NCBI GenBank assembly: GCA_025331565.1
Contig: JAFREQ010000038.1
Coordinates: 1,612,001-1,676,000 of the forward strand
Direction: 5' to 3'
From: Holacanthus passer
Lineage: Eukaryota > Chordata > Actinopteri > Pomacanthidae
Length of the DNA stretch: 64,000 nt
Shown: positions 48,483-60,700 of the stretch, one piece after another
Numbering within the stretch: the stretch's first letter is position 1
Layout: every line of letters starts with the position of its first letter
Made by a program: the position numbers and the translations under genes
The notes under the pieces: model-generated
Told to the model about the DNA's origin: nothing
Seen by the model: the letters and a program-made list of their open reading frames with translations, nothing else
Database searches by the model: none

Positions 48483-49540
48483 CCCCTCTCTCAACACCAT
48501 TCCTGTTTCCATGTCCCCTCTTCCTCTGTCCTCCCACAGTTTATAGCCCCATCATAACAAATCACTGTTATGAGACATAACACCATTTACACAGATATAC
48601 ACACTGCGCTAATATCGTGGGTGAATTAAGAGTATGGGGAGGTGATGTTGAACGTACATGTCCAAACACACACGGGACTTAACACTGCACACATGTTGCC
48701 TTGATAATGGGACCATGAAAAGATTTAGACTTTGCGTAAACTTAACTGACTTGAAGGAATTATGTTCAAGAGTGTGATTGTGGGTGTCAGTATACCTGTG
48801 GCCACTGTAGGTCAAATTTGTACATATGTGCATATTGGAGACTGTGAATGTCCAGTGGACATGATTCACACATCTGCAGCTTTTGACTGTGAGTAGATGG
48901 CTACGTGAAGAAGAAGTCCAGGATAGCTGGTAGTCATGACCACAATGACATTAACACAACAATGGTATAGGCCTGCCGTTGGGCAACCATTTCAGTCGGC
49001 ATTCTCTTTTCCTCTGCTGTCTGTGTTAGGGTTATTCAAGTCCCTAACATCAGCAGCCTCCAAGCTAGCAACCGACATATTGAAAATATGTTACCCTAAC
49101 CTGAATCTGGTCACTAATGGTACGAAGTGTCTGGTATGCGAGATTGGCAGAATTAGAAGTTAGGGTTAAGCAAGTTACTTGAAATATTTAATCAATTCTT
49201 CGTACCTGCTACGTAAGTAAATTAGTTTATGTAAGGTGAATGTAGTTTAGAGGTCATATTTAGCGACCAACAGCTAGCTTAGCTGTGCTGACAGACGAAA
49301 GTCTTGTCCTCCAGGTGAAATCACAAGGTTCACTCTGACTCTGAACAAGACCCAAGTAACTGGCTATAGACTTACCAGCCGCTAGCTGCCAGCTAAAAAG
49401 ACACAACATGTTTGTACTACAAATCTGAAGCTTCTTTAAAGTCCATTCTTCCTCTTTTGGCAGAGACTAGCTGCCATTGCACCTCTAGCCCTCATGCTAA
49501 GCTAACACATCCCCGGCCTTGTGTGAGAGTCTGTTTCCTC
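48480..49540. other. Intergenic sequence without recognised genes
   Basis: Contains a GCTAGC/TTAGCT-rich stretch at 49260-49510 that may be a decayed copy of the family B repeat (ends with GCTAAGCTAACACATC). Nothing else is recognised. Confidence 0.45.
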
Positions 49541-49543
49541 TTA

Positions 49544-50214
49544 AGGCCCAAACACACTGAAAGCACCTGACGAACATGTTTTGAAGTACACCTGTTGTTT
49601 TAATTGGCTGAACTCCATCAAAAGCATTATGAGGCACATCAAACTGCCTTGATGCCCCTACTCTGACCTTGTTTCAATTTAAGAGCATCAAATGAGGACC
49701 CAGCAACCGAAGCTCACTAAAAGGAGTAAAAAGCTATGGGAAATCAAAAGGGAGCACAGCTGAGCCGCCGCCGCACCCTGTGAGGACGCACTGCCATGAG
49801 AACTCAAATCTGTAATGACCAAATTCAGCTATTCTGAATACTTATCTCAAATTTGTGATGCTGAGGTAAATGCAATAATGATCTGCTGTGACTGTGAGGA
49901 GACAAGACGAGACGGTCAGAGTGACATCGCCAGAGACAGGAGGAATCTTTTGTTGTTGGGTTTAACACAGAGGGTGCATGTGTGTGTGTGTGTGTTCCCG
50001 ACTTAGGTCTGTCGTGTCACTGTAGAAAAATACAAGTAGCCTACTACATATTCCCAAAATCTGTGGTGGTTGTAACGTTACTCAAATGTATAGAAAATTA
50101 TTGGGGGTATCTGTAATCTAGGCCCACAGAATCTTGGTTCCTTGGCTCTGCAGTGTTGCCCATAGGAGCATCAAATGGGTTACACAGGTTATTGCTTTCA
50201 GTGCATTTGGGCCT
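49544..50214. mobile_element. Complete 671-bp TIR element with TTA target duplication (PIF/Harbinger-like MITE)
   Basis: The left end AGGCCCAAACACACTGAAAG and the right end, read on the minus strand AGGCCCAAATGCACTGAAAG, match at 20 of 22 bases including the following CA. Each is flanked by TTA (49541-49543 and 50215-50217). A 3-base TTA duplication is the insertion habit of PIF/Harbinger transposons. The interior contains a GT run (about 49977-49994) and no transposase. The class call is inference from duplication length. Confidence 0.6.
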
Positions 50215-50749
50215 TTAGAATATTGTTGTCTGTAGCACTGCTGTCCATGATTAAACTTAATTTGGGACAACGTCAGGTCATGGTTAGGGGTCTTAGAGAT
50301 AGCAAGTTGGGGTTAGGGAAGGTTGGTCTGAGGTTTAATCTCACATAGGAAGTCAGGTTGGGATTTAGGCTGTGATTGTTTTAGTTTAAAGTAAACTGGA
50401 CTTCACCACGAGATTGGACCAATCTCTCCACTGGATGAAGAATGGCAACAACAGCAAACAAGCCGACCCCAAAAATGTCAGTGGAAAGGAGCGGAGATAC
50501 TGGGGTTAGTAACTGTAATGTAATTACATACAATAATGTCAAACACACAACGTTATTCAGTAAGGTGATACTGCCCAACACTGAGCAGATCTGGCAGTCT
50601 GCAAAGACACACATCCGAGGATTCTGGGAGAGAGCTTAAGAAGCAGAGGACAGCTGAAGTCTGTGTTTGACAGATGCTGCAGCTCTCAGAGGAACCAAAT
50701 TAAATAGCTGACATAGTTTGGACGGAGGACTTTCATGCCCTTCGTACTC

Positions 50750-50750
50750 A

Positions 50751-50789
<39 letters not shown>
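50750..50789. repeat. Compound (CT)n(CA)n microsatellite
   Basis: CT run directly joined to a CA run of about 12 units. Confidence 0.9.
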
Positions 50790-50790
<1 letters not shown>

Positions 50791-50961
50791 GTTTCACAGA
50801 GCAAGCTGTCTGACAGAACATAAACACGTATTAGCCGTATCATCTCTCATCGACACTTAATGCCACAGCTTCGGGTGTTAACACGCCACAAGCCGTGCTA
50901 ATGCACTGTGGCAAGCACAGTTTTAAGTAGCACCATTAATGTACATACAGTTACATTCATA

Positions 50962-50962
<1 letters not shown>

Positions 50963-50994
<32 letters not shown>
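50963..50994. repeat. (AC)16 microsatellite
   Basis: Uninterrupted AC units. Confidence 0.95.
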
Positions 50995-50997
<3 letters not shown>

Positions 50998-53688
50998 TTA
51001 CACACAGAATGTGTAAAAACTACAGCAGGGAGGCCCCAAAATAAACAGAGATAGGTAAGACCTGACCTCAGGGATATGGATTTACAGTATCTTATATGTT
51101 TTACTAATGAAAGAGTGGATATTATATAATATACAGTATATCAGTGCAGCAGAGCTGCTTCCCCCTGATAGCTACAGTGGGTGTCTGTGCCTCCTAATCC
51201 TATTTCCTCATGTCCACGGCGCCTGTTTAATTGCGCAGTAACTTGGAACGAAAGGTTTCACAAGATTTTGGTAACACGCACATGCACACAGACACCTTCA
51301 ACACCCGATTCATCTCCATGGATCAGATCACACACACATGACCACATGATACAGTAACATAGATTTATGGACGTGTATCTAGTCAGCTGGGATCAAAAGC
51401 CTTGTTAGCGTGTGTGTGTGTGTGTGTGAGAGCGTGTTCCAGCAGCAGTGGTAACTAAGCCTTGTCACATCATGATGGAATCTATAATTTATAGACATCA
51501 ATAACTTCAATTTTATTTTGCAATAAAAACCAAGACAGCCTTTTTTTCTATTTCAGGCCTCTCATACTTGAAAGTGCAGTTTTGGATTTTGTGGAGTTGT
51601 GGATTTTTTTTGTGGTTATCAGCTGATAATCTTAGCTCACAAACCCTGTTTCTACTTCTCTGTTCTTCTCTTACTCACTTTCTCTCCTGCCTGTCTGTCT
51701 TTGTTGACCTTGCTGAATTCCTCCTCCTCTTCCTCTGATCCAGTCTCTTCTGTAATCTCACAGCTTCTTTCTCTATCGATTGTTCCCTCTTTAGATGTGT
51801 TTCTCACTTCATCCCATTTTTGCTATAGCTGTATTTCTGTATTTCTATACTGACAGTTTTTCATTGCTATATTTGCACAGTTAACATTTCTTGTCTTTTC
51901 TGCTCCCCCAGTCTTATGTTCTTTCTTTCCAACACCCCTCTCCCTGTCCATTCCTCCCTTCTTCCTGATCACGAGGTCTTATTGGTGGTAATTGTCTGAT
52001 TTCATGATGGAATACAGCTGACCGTGGTGCTTTGATCCCAATCTGCCTTCATGAACTTTTGCTGAATGGAGGCAGGAAAACACTGATTATTTCCCCACCA
52101 GGATCCGTAGATGTTTTGAAATGTTCTTGGCCTTGCAATTGATTTTCCTTCTCTGTTCTAATTTGTGTATGCTCGTGTTTGTACTGCAAAAAAAAATGTC
52201 CATCTTAGCAAGACATAGTCTGGTATGGAGCGTTATAAAATTTTTGGAAAATCTGCCCCTGGTGTGAAATCATTTGCTTTCAGTGTCAGCTTTATTTGTG
52301 CAAATTTTGTTCTTTTGAATATCTTTCCATCATGGAGAGCAAGAGAAAAATGATCCACCGGTGTATTAAAATGATAAAATTTAGTTATTGTATTTAGTTA
52401 TTGATAAGTTTGGAATTAGAAATCTTGTAAATGTGTGTGTGTTGGTGGTCTGATGAACTGATGGTCCAATGACTGAAGAGTTTTGAGAATTTTCCAGTTT
52501 GGGACAATAAAGTATATCTATCTATTGATCAAAAATGTTCCACCAATATTCAGTATCTTTAAAGGCCCTGAAAAACTTGGAAGTGTAAAGAGCAACTTGA
52601 CACCAGCTATAAATCTTATTTTTGCTTACCTCCACTGGTCTAACTTCTCACCATGCTGCAATGATGTAGAAGTGTACTCCAGGCTGTGCCAGTACAACGT
52701 GACATCACTGTAAGGTGTGGTTACAGGTGCCTCAGTGAAACAGACAAGCTCTTTAAAGTGGGCAAGATTATGTTGGTGATATCAGGTATTTTCTCACACC
52801 AATCAGAATGAAACAATATAAGAATCAAAATCTGGAATCTGGTAGCCACTGTTGTTGAGTTAATGAAATTAGATTAAAGTACTTGAAGAATATTTTTGGG
52901 TTTCAGTGTTAAAATTATATTGTCCTTTAGATTCTGACCTTATTGAACGACTGTTGTGTAGCATTTACTGGCATCTAGCGTTGAGGTTGTGGATTGTAAC
53001 CAACTGAATACCCTCCCTTTCCAAGTGTGTAGGAGAATCTACGGTGGCGTCCAGTAAAATGTAAAAATGTAAAAGGCCCTCTCTAGACTGTTTGCAACAT
53101 GGCGGTGCAACATGGCAGGTTCGAAGAGGACCTGTCCAAATGTAGATATGAAGAGCTCAGTCTAAGCTAAGAAAAAAACACAACTCAAAATAATATGTTC
53201 AATTTCTGCCAATAGATCCCTCTAAATTCTACATACTGGTCATTTTGGATATTGCTGTTTTTATTAATCTGTATGTTTGACTGCTTGACATATCGCACAG
53301 ACAATTCTCACGTTGACTGATTTGTTAACCTCCCACAGGCCCCTGCTGATCTCGAGAGAATTGCTTATAAAAAAGTTGGAGGTAGCAATTATAAGTTTGC
53401 CCTCCTCTCCATAGAAAGTTGCAGGTCTAGTCGGTCCAGTCATCTCTGATGGAGAGATAAAAGAGGAGGAGGAGGAGGAGAAAGGCTTGATCTCAGCATA
53501 CAGGAGAAATAGATGACTAACCAAATAGGAGGGCCCAGCCAGCCGTGACCACAATCAATGGGCTTTCTCTAAGTGTCTTCGATTTAGACTCACACTCTCT
53601 CTCCACTGCAATCTCTTTCTTTCTCCATCGCTCTCTCTCAGTATATAATATATATATATATTTATATACCTTCATGGTCCTTTCCTTC

Positions 53689-54130
53689 CTTCAGTCTCTC
53701 CAACTTTCTTTCCCTCCTTCCCTCCATCCTTTCCTATTTGTCTCCCCTCTCATACTCTTTACGTTCTTCTTCCCACCTTTTCTCTCCATCTCCATTCCTG
53801 CCTCATCATCTTTCCCTCCTTTTTCCTCCTCTTCATCCCTTCCTCATTCATTTTTTTTCTCTCTTTCACTTATAACATTAATTTTCTCTTTCTCTTTGTG
53901 TTGTTTTCCCTCTCCTCTCTCTCTTTATTGCATTTCATTATGTTTTTCTGCCCTCCTCTCCCCTTCATGTTCTTACTCCTCTTTCCGTCTCCTTCCCCTC
54001 TCTATCATTTCTTTTTTCTTTTCTTCTTGCTTATTCCCTCACTTTTTTCCCCCTTCAGTCATCTCTCTTCTTCTTTGCCTTCCTTGTACATTTCCCCCTC
54101 TCTTCTCCTCCCCCTCTGTCTCTCTGCAGA
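53689..54130 (+). repeat. Long polypyrimidine tract (~440 bp)
   Basis: The plus strand is overwhelmingly C and T with hardly any purine runs (TTTCTTTCCCTCCTTCCCTCC and similar), over more than 400 bases. It is preceded by an (AT)n patch at 53641-53668. The lack of stops is a consequence of composition, giving a spurious 213-codon frame. Such tracts can form triplex DNA. Confidence 0.85.
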
Positions 54131-56290
54131 CCCCCCCTCACCCCCATCCTGAGCTGGTATTGATTGAGTCCTCTCAGCTTCATTAGGATTCTCCCATTCA
54201 CCTTGTTGGATGCAGCCCCAGGGCAGTGATCCAGCAGGGCTCTTGAGAGAAGCACGCTCGGGTTACATGTCAACTCTTCCCATATTTCACTTTTAGCGGA
54301 CTTACTTTGGCTTATCTGCTCATTCCAGGCTGCTGAAAGTGCGCTTCAAGGATGTTCCCGCCTCACCCCCCGTCCTGGGGTTTACTGTCATGATGTGTCA
54401 CAGGCAAACTGGAGGTGAAGACTTAATTTAGGAGTATGAGTGTATGTGAGTGTTGGGCGTGCTTTGCATCCATTGTGCTTGAACAAAGGTCAAATTTAGA
54501 GATGTTTTTTTCTTTTCACTCATATGTTCTTTTTCACAACTTGACCTTTTGACCCAGGCCTTCGATCTGAAAATTAGTATTTTGTAGACATAAGGTGATG
54601 CATTTTAATTTAAAATAGGAACACACAAGGTTTTTGGCAAAAGGAGGAAAAGTGAGGTTTTATTGTTCAGTTGTCAAAGGTGACATCAAGCAGGAGTCAA
54701 TGGACAAATGGAGAAAGACTTTCAGAGACCATCATTGAACAAAGACAGAGGTAGGACCACCCTGATACATGACCACCTGTTATCACATGACCAAAATGAC
54801 AAACTTAGGTCACCTGACAACAATCCATGACAACTCGACAGATCCATCCCTTGAAAGCTTTGGGAAACAAGTAAGTTGGACCTTGAGTGTTGAGATTTTT
54901 TTTGTCATGCTATAATTATGATATTTCTGAAAACACATCACATACATGGTGGACCAAACATTTGTTCCTTGGATGTTGCTTCAGTTTCATGACCATACTG
55001 TATAAGTACAGTAAACACTATACAACTCTACACAAGTGTATTATGTAGTGCACTTTCATTCACTGATGAAAGAAAAACAAATTATTTATAACAAATTACT
55101 TGAAATAGATTAAATTAATAAGGACTAAAAGTTTTGGTCATTTTGGTTGCATGAGCTGAAAATTTTGTTAATTTTGTCTTTTAATATTTATTTAACATCG
55201 TATGCGTTAGCATTTATCAATACCAATTTAATTTGAAAATTCAAGTTTAATGTAAAAGAGCCCAAATACCCAGTATAGCATCAGATTATTAATCTTCACA
55301 GTATCTCTTCCATGGCTCACATTTCTACATGAAAACAAGATTCAATATGACGTTTACATACTTACTGAGCACTTACCAGCAGGGAAGATAACAACACTCA
55401 CCCTGTCTTAACACTCAATCCAAATATAACTCTCTATTACTGCTGTTTTGTTGAGTTCCCTCATTTTCCCCCTCGTTGTGTTTCAGTCTTGAGCCTTTTA
55501 TCCTTTCAGCTAATGTCTCCGGCAGACGATCAGTCACGACTTTGCCTAAATATGTCAGTTTGTGGCAGAGTGACACAAAGCAGAAGCGGGGGAGATAGGC
55601 AGTGTTGTGGGAGTCAAACACGGAGAAAGTAGAGACCCCCATGACTAAAATACACCCACTGATAACACACTGGTATCCTATACATGCGAACATACAGTAT
55701 AGGCAGTTCTAATGCTATCACATCTTTATATATAAACACGGTTGCACTGAGACATTCACACACACAGAAAAGTTCTTGTCAAGTGATGACGAGATGACAT
55801 ATTCCCACAGAGAAATATCATTGCTGTTTTTCACTTTCTCTCTGTGCAATTACTCAATTTTAGCCACTGGCTCAAGACATAACACAGACCCTGTGTTTGA
55901 GATGTGTGTTTGATATGTGCAACTGTATGTTTTCACTGGGCAGCTGCCGTCTTCCTCTATGTGCTGTGTAAACCACAGGGTGATATATTGTCCTGCTGAT
56001 GCATTTGTATGTAGGAATAGTTTGGGATTTGATGTACAATACTGCACAGAGAGAGAAGAGAGAATGGTGTTGGCACGCTGTACGGCCATAATGTAAGTGC
56101 ACAGTTCATGCATTAAAAACATTTATTTAACCCTTTATTTATCTAGAATATGAGTTTTATTAATTTATTCAATTACTGGTTTCCTTTATAAGAATTGTGA
56201 ACATTAAAAAAACGTTACTGTAAATGTGCAAAAGCAGTCATCTATGGTCCGTGGACAGATGTTCCACAGTCACTCTAAATAAGTAAATAA
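54131..56290. other. Intergenic sequence without recognised genes
   Basis: A GC-balanced unique-looking patch at 54140-54390 is followed by AT-rich sequence. No exon is recognised. Confidence 0.5.
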
Positions 56291-56294
56291 AAGC

Positions 56295-56613
56295 TTAAAG
56301 CTGCACTAATCAATGTTTTTTATGTTAACAATGGATCAAATGACTCTATGTAATGTGACAAGGCTCACCCAAAGTGATTTATATGCCAACTCCATCGTTC
56401 TCCTGAGCTCTCATCAACCTCGTTTCCAGCTGCAGGAGGCAGCTGTTGTCGAAACGTGCAAAACAGAACTCCAAATGAATGTGAATGTTGCTGCAAATGG
56501 GCGACTGTTTTCTAACACACATCCAGTTTTTAAGGTGATATCAAATGTTGAATTTTTTTTTTTTGCTTGTTCTGCCAAAACAAAAAGTGGCCAAAAAATC
56601 AATGCAGCTTTAA
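56295..56613. mobile_element. 319-bp MITE with TTAAAGCTGCA termini
   Basis: The left end TTAAAGCTGCACTAATCAAT and the right end, minus strand TTAAAGCTGCATTGATTTTT, form short inverted repeats. The interior (AACAATGGATCAAATGACTC, GTAATGTGACAAGGCTCACC) matches a common percomorph repeat as I remember it. The 105-codon frame at 56313-56630 lies inside it and is not a gene. Confidence 0.55.
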
Positions 56614-56699
56614 ACAAAGTTAAGAAATAGGATATAAGCCTACAGAGGAGTAATAAAACACAATGCCAACCCTGATAAAGACAAAGTGTACAATTCTAC

Positions 56700-56830
56700 A
56701 GTTTCATTTAGCAGACGCTTTTATCCAAAGCCACGTGCATCTGAGAGTTGATACAACACAAGCAAGGATCTAGTCAGGAGAGAACAACCTGTGTAAGTGT
56801 CATAAAGCCAAGTTCAAGTGTGATGCAGTG
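56700..56830 (+). repeat. Dispersed repeat fragment (TTTAGCAGACGCTTTTATCC)
   Basis: CATTTAGCAGACGCTTTTAT followed by CCAAAGCCACGTGCATCTGA is a signature found in very many copies in fish genomes. Only this part is recognisable. The element class is not assigned. Confidence 0.6.
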
Positions 56831-57729
56831 TAGTATTATCAAGCATACAATACACTAAATAAATGAATGAACCATCTACATTGAACACATAAATCACACA
56901 CAGGGCCTCTAGCACAATGAAACTGGGACCACGACTAAAAGCCCATATGATTATAATGGTAGCAAATGGAAATGAAACAACATACATAGAAATAGACACA
57001 CATTAGCAAAACATAAAGAACATCTGAAAAATATGTTTTTTTCATCGATTACACAAATACATAATCCGGTCGTGTATCCTCCATCTTTAGTTCATCAGTC
57101 TGTGTGGATTTTAAAAAAAAAAACTTGTCGTGTCTCGTTATGGTCTAAACGCTGAGGTCTTTTCATCCCAACAAGAATAAAACGTGGAGACACTGATTCT
57201 TTGTGCTTTTTTGGAATAAAAGTGCTCAAATGTCAAAGATGCTATCAGCGTTTCAGTCTAAACACATCTGCCTTCGAAACTCATATCGCTCAAACCCTTG
57301 TATGTCTACATGTTCCCAGACATGTGTATGTGTGCATGTGAAGTGATGTTTAGTGTTAAGAGCCTTTCTATGCCCCCCCCCCACTCCTCCACCCTCCTCT
57401 CTTCATGGCTGGAGGGAGAGTAGAGGAGTTGGGAGGGCTCGTTCAGTTCTCCAGCAGACACCGTGTTTATTTAGCCTGACATTCCTCCACTGCTCCCCGA
57501 ACGGCAGAGCCAGCTACTCTGCCTAGTCTCATCCTGACTCACGTCCGCTCTGTCAGTGCCAATGACATCTGAAATATGTGTGTGTGTGAGTGTGTGCGCT
57601 GGGAGATGGCGCTTACTTGGAGGAGCATATGCACATGTGTAGGAATACTGTCTGTCTCCATGTGTCACTTAAAGTCTGACAAGTCATTATTACCATCATC
57701 AGATCTTCGTTAGTGTACATTATGGTCTG
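56831..57729. other. Intergenic sequence without recognised genes
   Basis: AT-rich up to 57350, then a C-run (57371-57381) and a mixed patch. No exon is recognised. Confidence 0.5.
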
Positions 57730-58390
57730 TACAAGCATGTTGGCATTTGATGAGTGCTGCAGGAAGCCATTACACTCGACGACAGATTGCATTTGTGAGT
57801 CGCCCTCCTCGCGATGAGCCTCACGCTGAAAGAAGAACCAAAGCGGCGGTCTGTCCTGTCTCACCACTCTTTGAGTTTATTTACCCTTCACTTCTCATTA
57901 GGCCGCCGATTTTCGCCTGTGCACGGTGGTCATTTTAGATCACCGAGTAGCCACAGTCCACAGGGGCCTCTAATGACTCATTTGAGTTTCAGTCGATACT
58001 GCTCACGCGTACCTCTTTATTTGTCTCTGTTTAGGATTTTCTCTAATTGATGTTGAGTGCTGACTCGCATTTCGGTTAGCATGCGACGCGCTGCTTGTCA
58101 CTCAAAATTAGCCGTGTTTACGAGGCAGCCCGAGCGCTGATGTGTGCACTGAAACATGCCTTATGGTGCGGTTAGCGACACAATTTACGATTAATTTTCT
58201 TTACCTAGACATTTGGCCGCGGCTGTACATTCTCTTACCCTTTTGGGTCAACTTTCCATCTCTTTTATCCCTACTGGAAAGCTCAATAACATATTTCAGT
58301 CCCACGTTGGGTTCAGAGCCAGAGTATTGGCTTTCTCATTAGAGAGAGCTCCAACTCCGTTCCTAAAAATCCCTCTGCTCATGCTTATTT
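57730..58390. promoter_or_regulatory. Candidate conserved non-coding element (CpG-bearing, non-repetitive)
   Basis: An unusually complex, non-repetitive stretch that keeps many CpGs (CGACGACAG, CCTCGCGATG, GCGACGCGC, CCGCGGC) and homeodomain-type TAAT/ATTA cores (CTAATTG, GATTAATTT). None of its frames resembles a protein. Preserved CpG and complexity in a gene-poor area suggest selection, but conservation cannot be tested here. Confidence 0.3.
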
Positions 58391-59054
58391 ATTACTGTTA
58401 TGTGTGAGAAAATGTGTGTGTGGTTCAGGCGGGCATGTGATTCAAATCTGTCATGTGCTGTAGGTATGTGAGTGTGTGTCAGTGCCGCAGTGAGCATGTG
58501 TTTCTTTCTCTCCATGACCAGTTGCTTCTGGCCTGTCTCACTCGTTACCCTGTCATAACAAGCACTCCACCGCTGTATTTCACCTTACATGCACACACAC
58601 ACATGCACACGCACCGAGGTCCGGCTTACACATTCTGACTTTTCCTCACCTCATTAAAGTGCAGAAGAGGAGAAGAAGCAGAAATAAGGAGCAAGAGAGC
58701 CGTAGAAAAGGACAAAGTGAGACGGCACAGGGCTTTGAAAGCCTGTGTTTTATGTTTTACGCCTTTCTAGGTCATGTTGCAGCGACGCAACCCGCTAAGT
58801 TGTCTTGTGCTTTGAAAAACACTAAGTCCAAAGTGCCAGGTCGGATCTGTCAGCCGGCCCGACAGGGGAGCCCGGGCAAGAAAGATAGAAGGAGAGGAGA
58901 GACCGCGAGTAGATGTGTGTGTGTGTCAGGCTTGTGTGTGCCAATCCCTGCTCTTTTCACATACACCACCATGCATGGATGAATGCACAAACACACACAC
59001 ACACGCTGTATCATCCCTTCCTCTTCTCTGTTCTCGAACACCGCTCAACTTTCA

Positions 59055-59097
<43 letters not shown>

Positions 59098-59250
59098 CCA
59101 GCCAAAGAGGTGATGGAGTATGTTCGGTGTGTAGCGTGTGAGAAAAAGTCAAAGGCCCACTGTGATTTTACAGGGAATGCCTTTCAGCCTGGTAACTCAG
59201 TCTGCCTCCGACTCTTTACAGCAAACGTCCGATTCCATCATGCGTGGCCC
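58391..59250. other. Intergenic sequence without recognised genes
   Basis: Interrupted GT/CA patches flank a purine-rich stretch (58660-58900). The 171-codon frame starting 58915 runs through the CA array and is not credible. Confidence 0.5.
59056..59095. repeat. (AC)20 microsatellite
   Basis: Uninterrupted AC units. Confidence 0.95.
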
Positions 59251-59530
59251 GGGACACACGAGCAGCCGCTGGATGAGAGGCTTTGGCAGCTGTCCCTCTC
59301 TGGCCGTGGACGCTCACAATGGGAATTGACTGCGGGGAATGTGATAGCGACCTTGTCTTATTACGCTAATGCAGCCTTGGCAAACGCAGGATGGATAGCC
59401 TGTCTGCAGTGGCTGCCGTTCAGACTGTAGAATGCTGCTAAACGCATATCCTGTAATGCTTTTTATGTTTTTTACCGCTTTTGTGGCTCAGAGTTATAGT
59501 GTGGTTATTGAGCGTGGCCCCAGACATGGA
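59251..59530. promoter_or_regulatory. Candidate conserved non-coding element
   Basis: Non-repetitive, GC-balanced, with CpGs and the cores TATTACGCTAATGCAGCC and CTAAACGCATATCCTGTAA, resembling clustered homeodomain/POU-type sites. It stands out from adjacent microsatellites and AT-rich repeats. No gene is recognised. Confidence 0.28.
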
Positions 59531-59869
59531 GGCGAATAGATTTCACTTGTTTTTTTGTAAAGATATGCAACACGGTCCAGCCCCAAGGTCGGCCACATGG
59601 CTTTCTCCCATTAGGTCTGCTATACTGATTGGGGGGGGAGTTAAATTCTACCAAGCATTCCCCAGGTTAGGTAGACCTGTAGCATTTTATAGGTTGAGTT
59701 CCTCTGGAGGTTGGGCATTGCTATGTAAGCTAAGGAGCCTCCTGCAGCTAAAAAAACAACATTCAATGTAACAAGTCTGGCAAATCATGAATTCTTGTGA
59801 CAATTATCAAGGACAGAAAGAAACATACTTGTGGTTTTAAAAATTGCAATAGATTTATAGTGATATATT

Positions 59870-60700
59870 CGGGTGCTTTAGCAATAACAAGACTAAGAGT
59901 CGACAGCCACGCTAACGACTCTGTCAGGCTGTAGTAAATGCTAATGTCAGAATGCTAACATGCGCACTGTGACATTTCTAACTTGCTGATGTTTAACATG
60001 TATAACGTTTATCTTCAACATCTTAGCATGCTGACTCGGTAACATTTGCTATTTAGCACAAAGCAGAGCTGAGGATGATGGGAATGTCTGTAGTTTTGTA
60101 GGTATCTGGTCATAAATCATGCTATTGGACAGACTGAAAATAATGACCTGATGATGGTGCTGGAGGAAAATACAAGGGATTGCCAAAATTATTGTGATTG
60201 CATCTTAAGGGGGACATGAATTTAACCTATTAATTCTATCCAGTCCATCTGACAGTTATGGAAATGTTCCACTCAAAACTACATGCCATCCTGACGGTGG
60301 CACTAGAAGAATAGTCAGGGTATCACCAAAGTTGGTGGGAGATACATTCTCTGGGGAACACGAATCTACAACATTCTGCGCCAATCAATTATATCGATGT
60401 TGAGATATTTCACCAGATAAAAACTGACCTGGTGATGACCCTAGATGAAAAACCAGAATATAACCAAAATGATTTATCCTGTGGGAACCATGAATATATG
60501 TACCAAATTTCCTGGCAATTGATCCAAGAGTTGTTGGGATATGTCACTAAAACTTACAAATGAGGAGCTCATGGTGTCATTAAAAAAGTTGGTGGTATTC
60601 ATCCTTTAGGGACCATGAATATCTGGACAAGATTTCATAGCAATCGATCACATAGTAGACTGACTGACATGGCCTTCCCTAGAGCCATGCTGCTAGCATT
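59870..60700 (+). repeat. Dispersed repeat A, longest copy
   Basis: Contains the same ordered blocks as 6090-6680 (AATGCTAACATGCGCACTGT, GTAACATTTGCTATTTAGCA, GATGGGAATGTCTGTAGTTT, GGTCATAAATCATGCTATTG). The tail module then repeats about four times at roughly 110-120 base steps (GGGAACACGAATC, GGGAACCATGAATAT, GGGACCATGAATAT). The internal tail repeats make it the most complete member in the window. Confidence 0.7.

Larger units (their letters stand above)
50215..53570. other. Intergenic sequence without recognised genes
   Basis: Includes a compound (CT)n(CA)n at 50750-50789, (AC)n at 50963-50994, short GT at 51411-51428, a LINE-like tail at 52480-52515 (GGGACAATAAAGTATATCTA) and a (GGA)n patch at 53460-53480. 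A T-rich and C-rich plus strand occurs at 51640-51960. No exon is recognised. Confidence 0.5.

Noticed and set aside
53545..54186. 213-codon open frame on the plus strand
   Set aside because: It coincides with the polypyrimidine tract; its Ser/Phe/Leu/Pro composition and lack of stops follow from base composition.
56313..56630. 105-codon frame
   Set aside because: It lies wholly within a 319-bp MITE.
58915..59430. 171-codon frame
   Set aside because: It spans a CA microsatellite and then unique DNA; the C-terminal part has no family resemblance and is better treated as a possible non-coding element.
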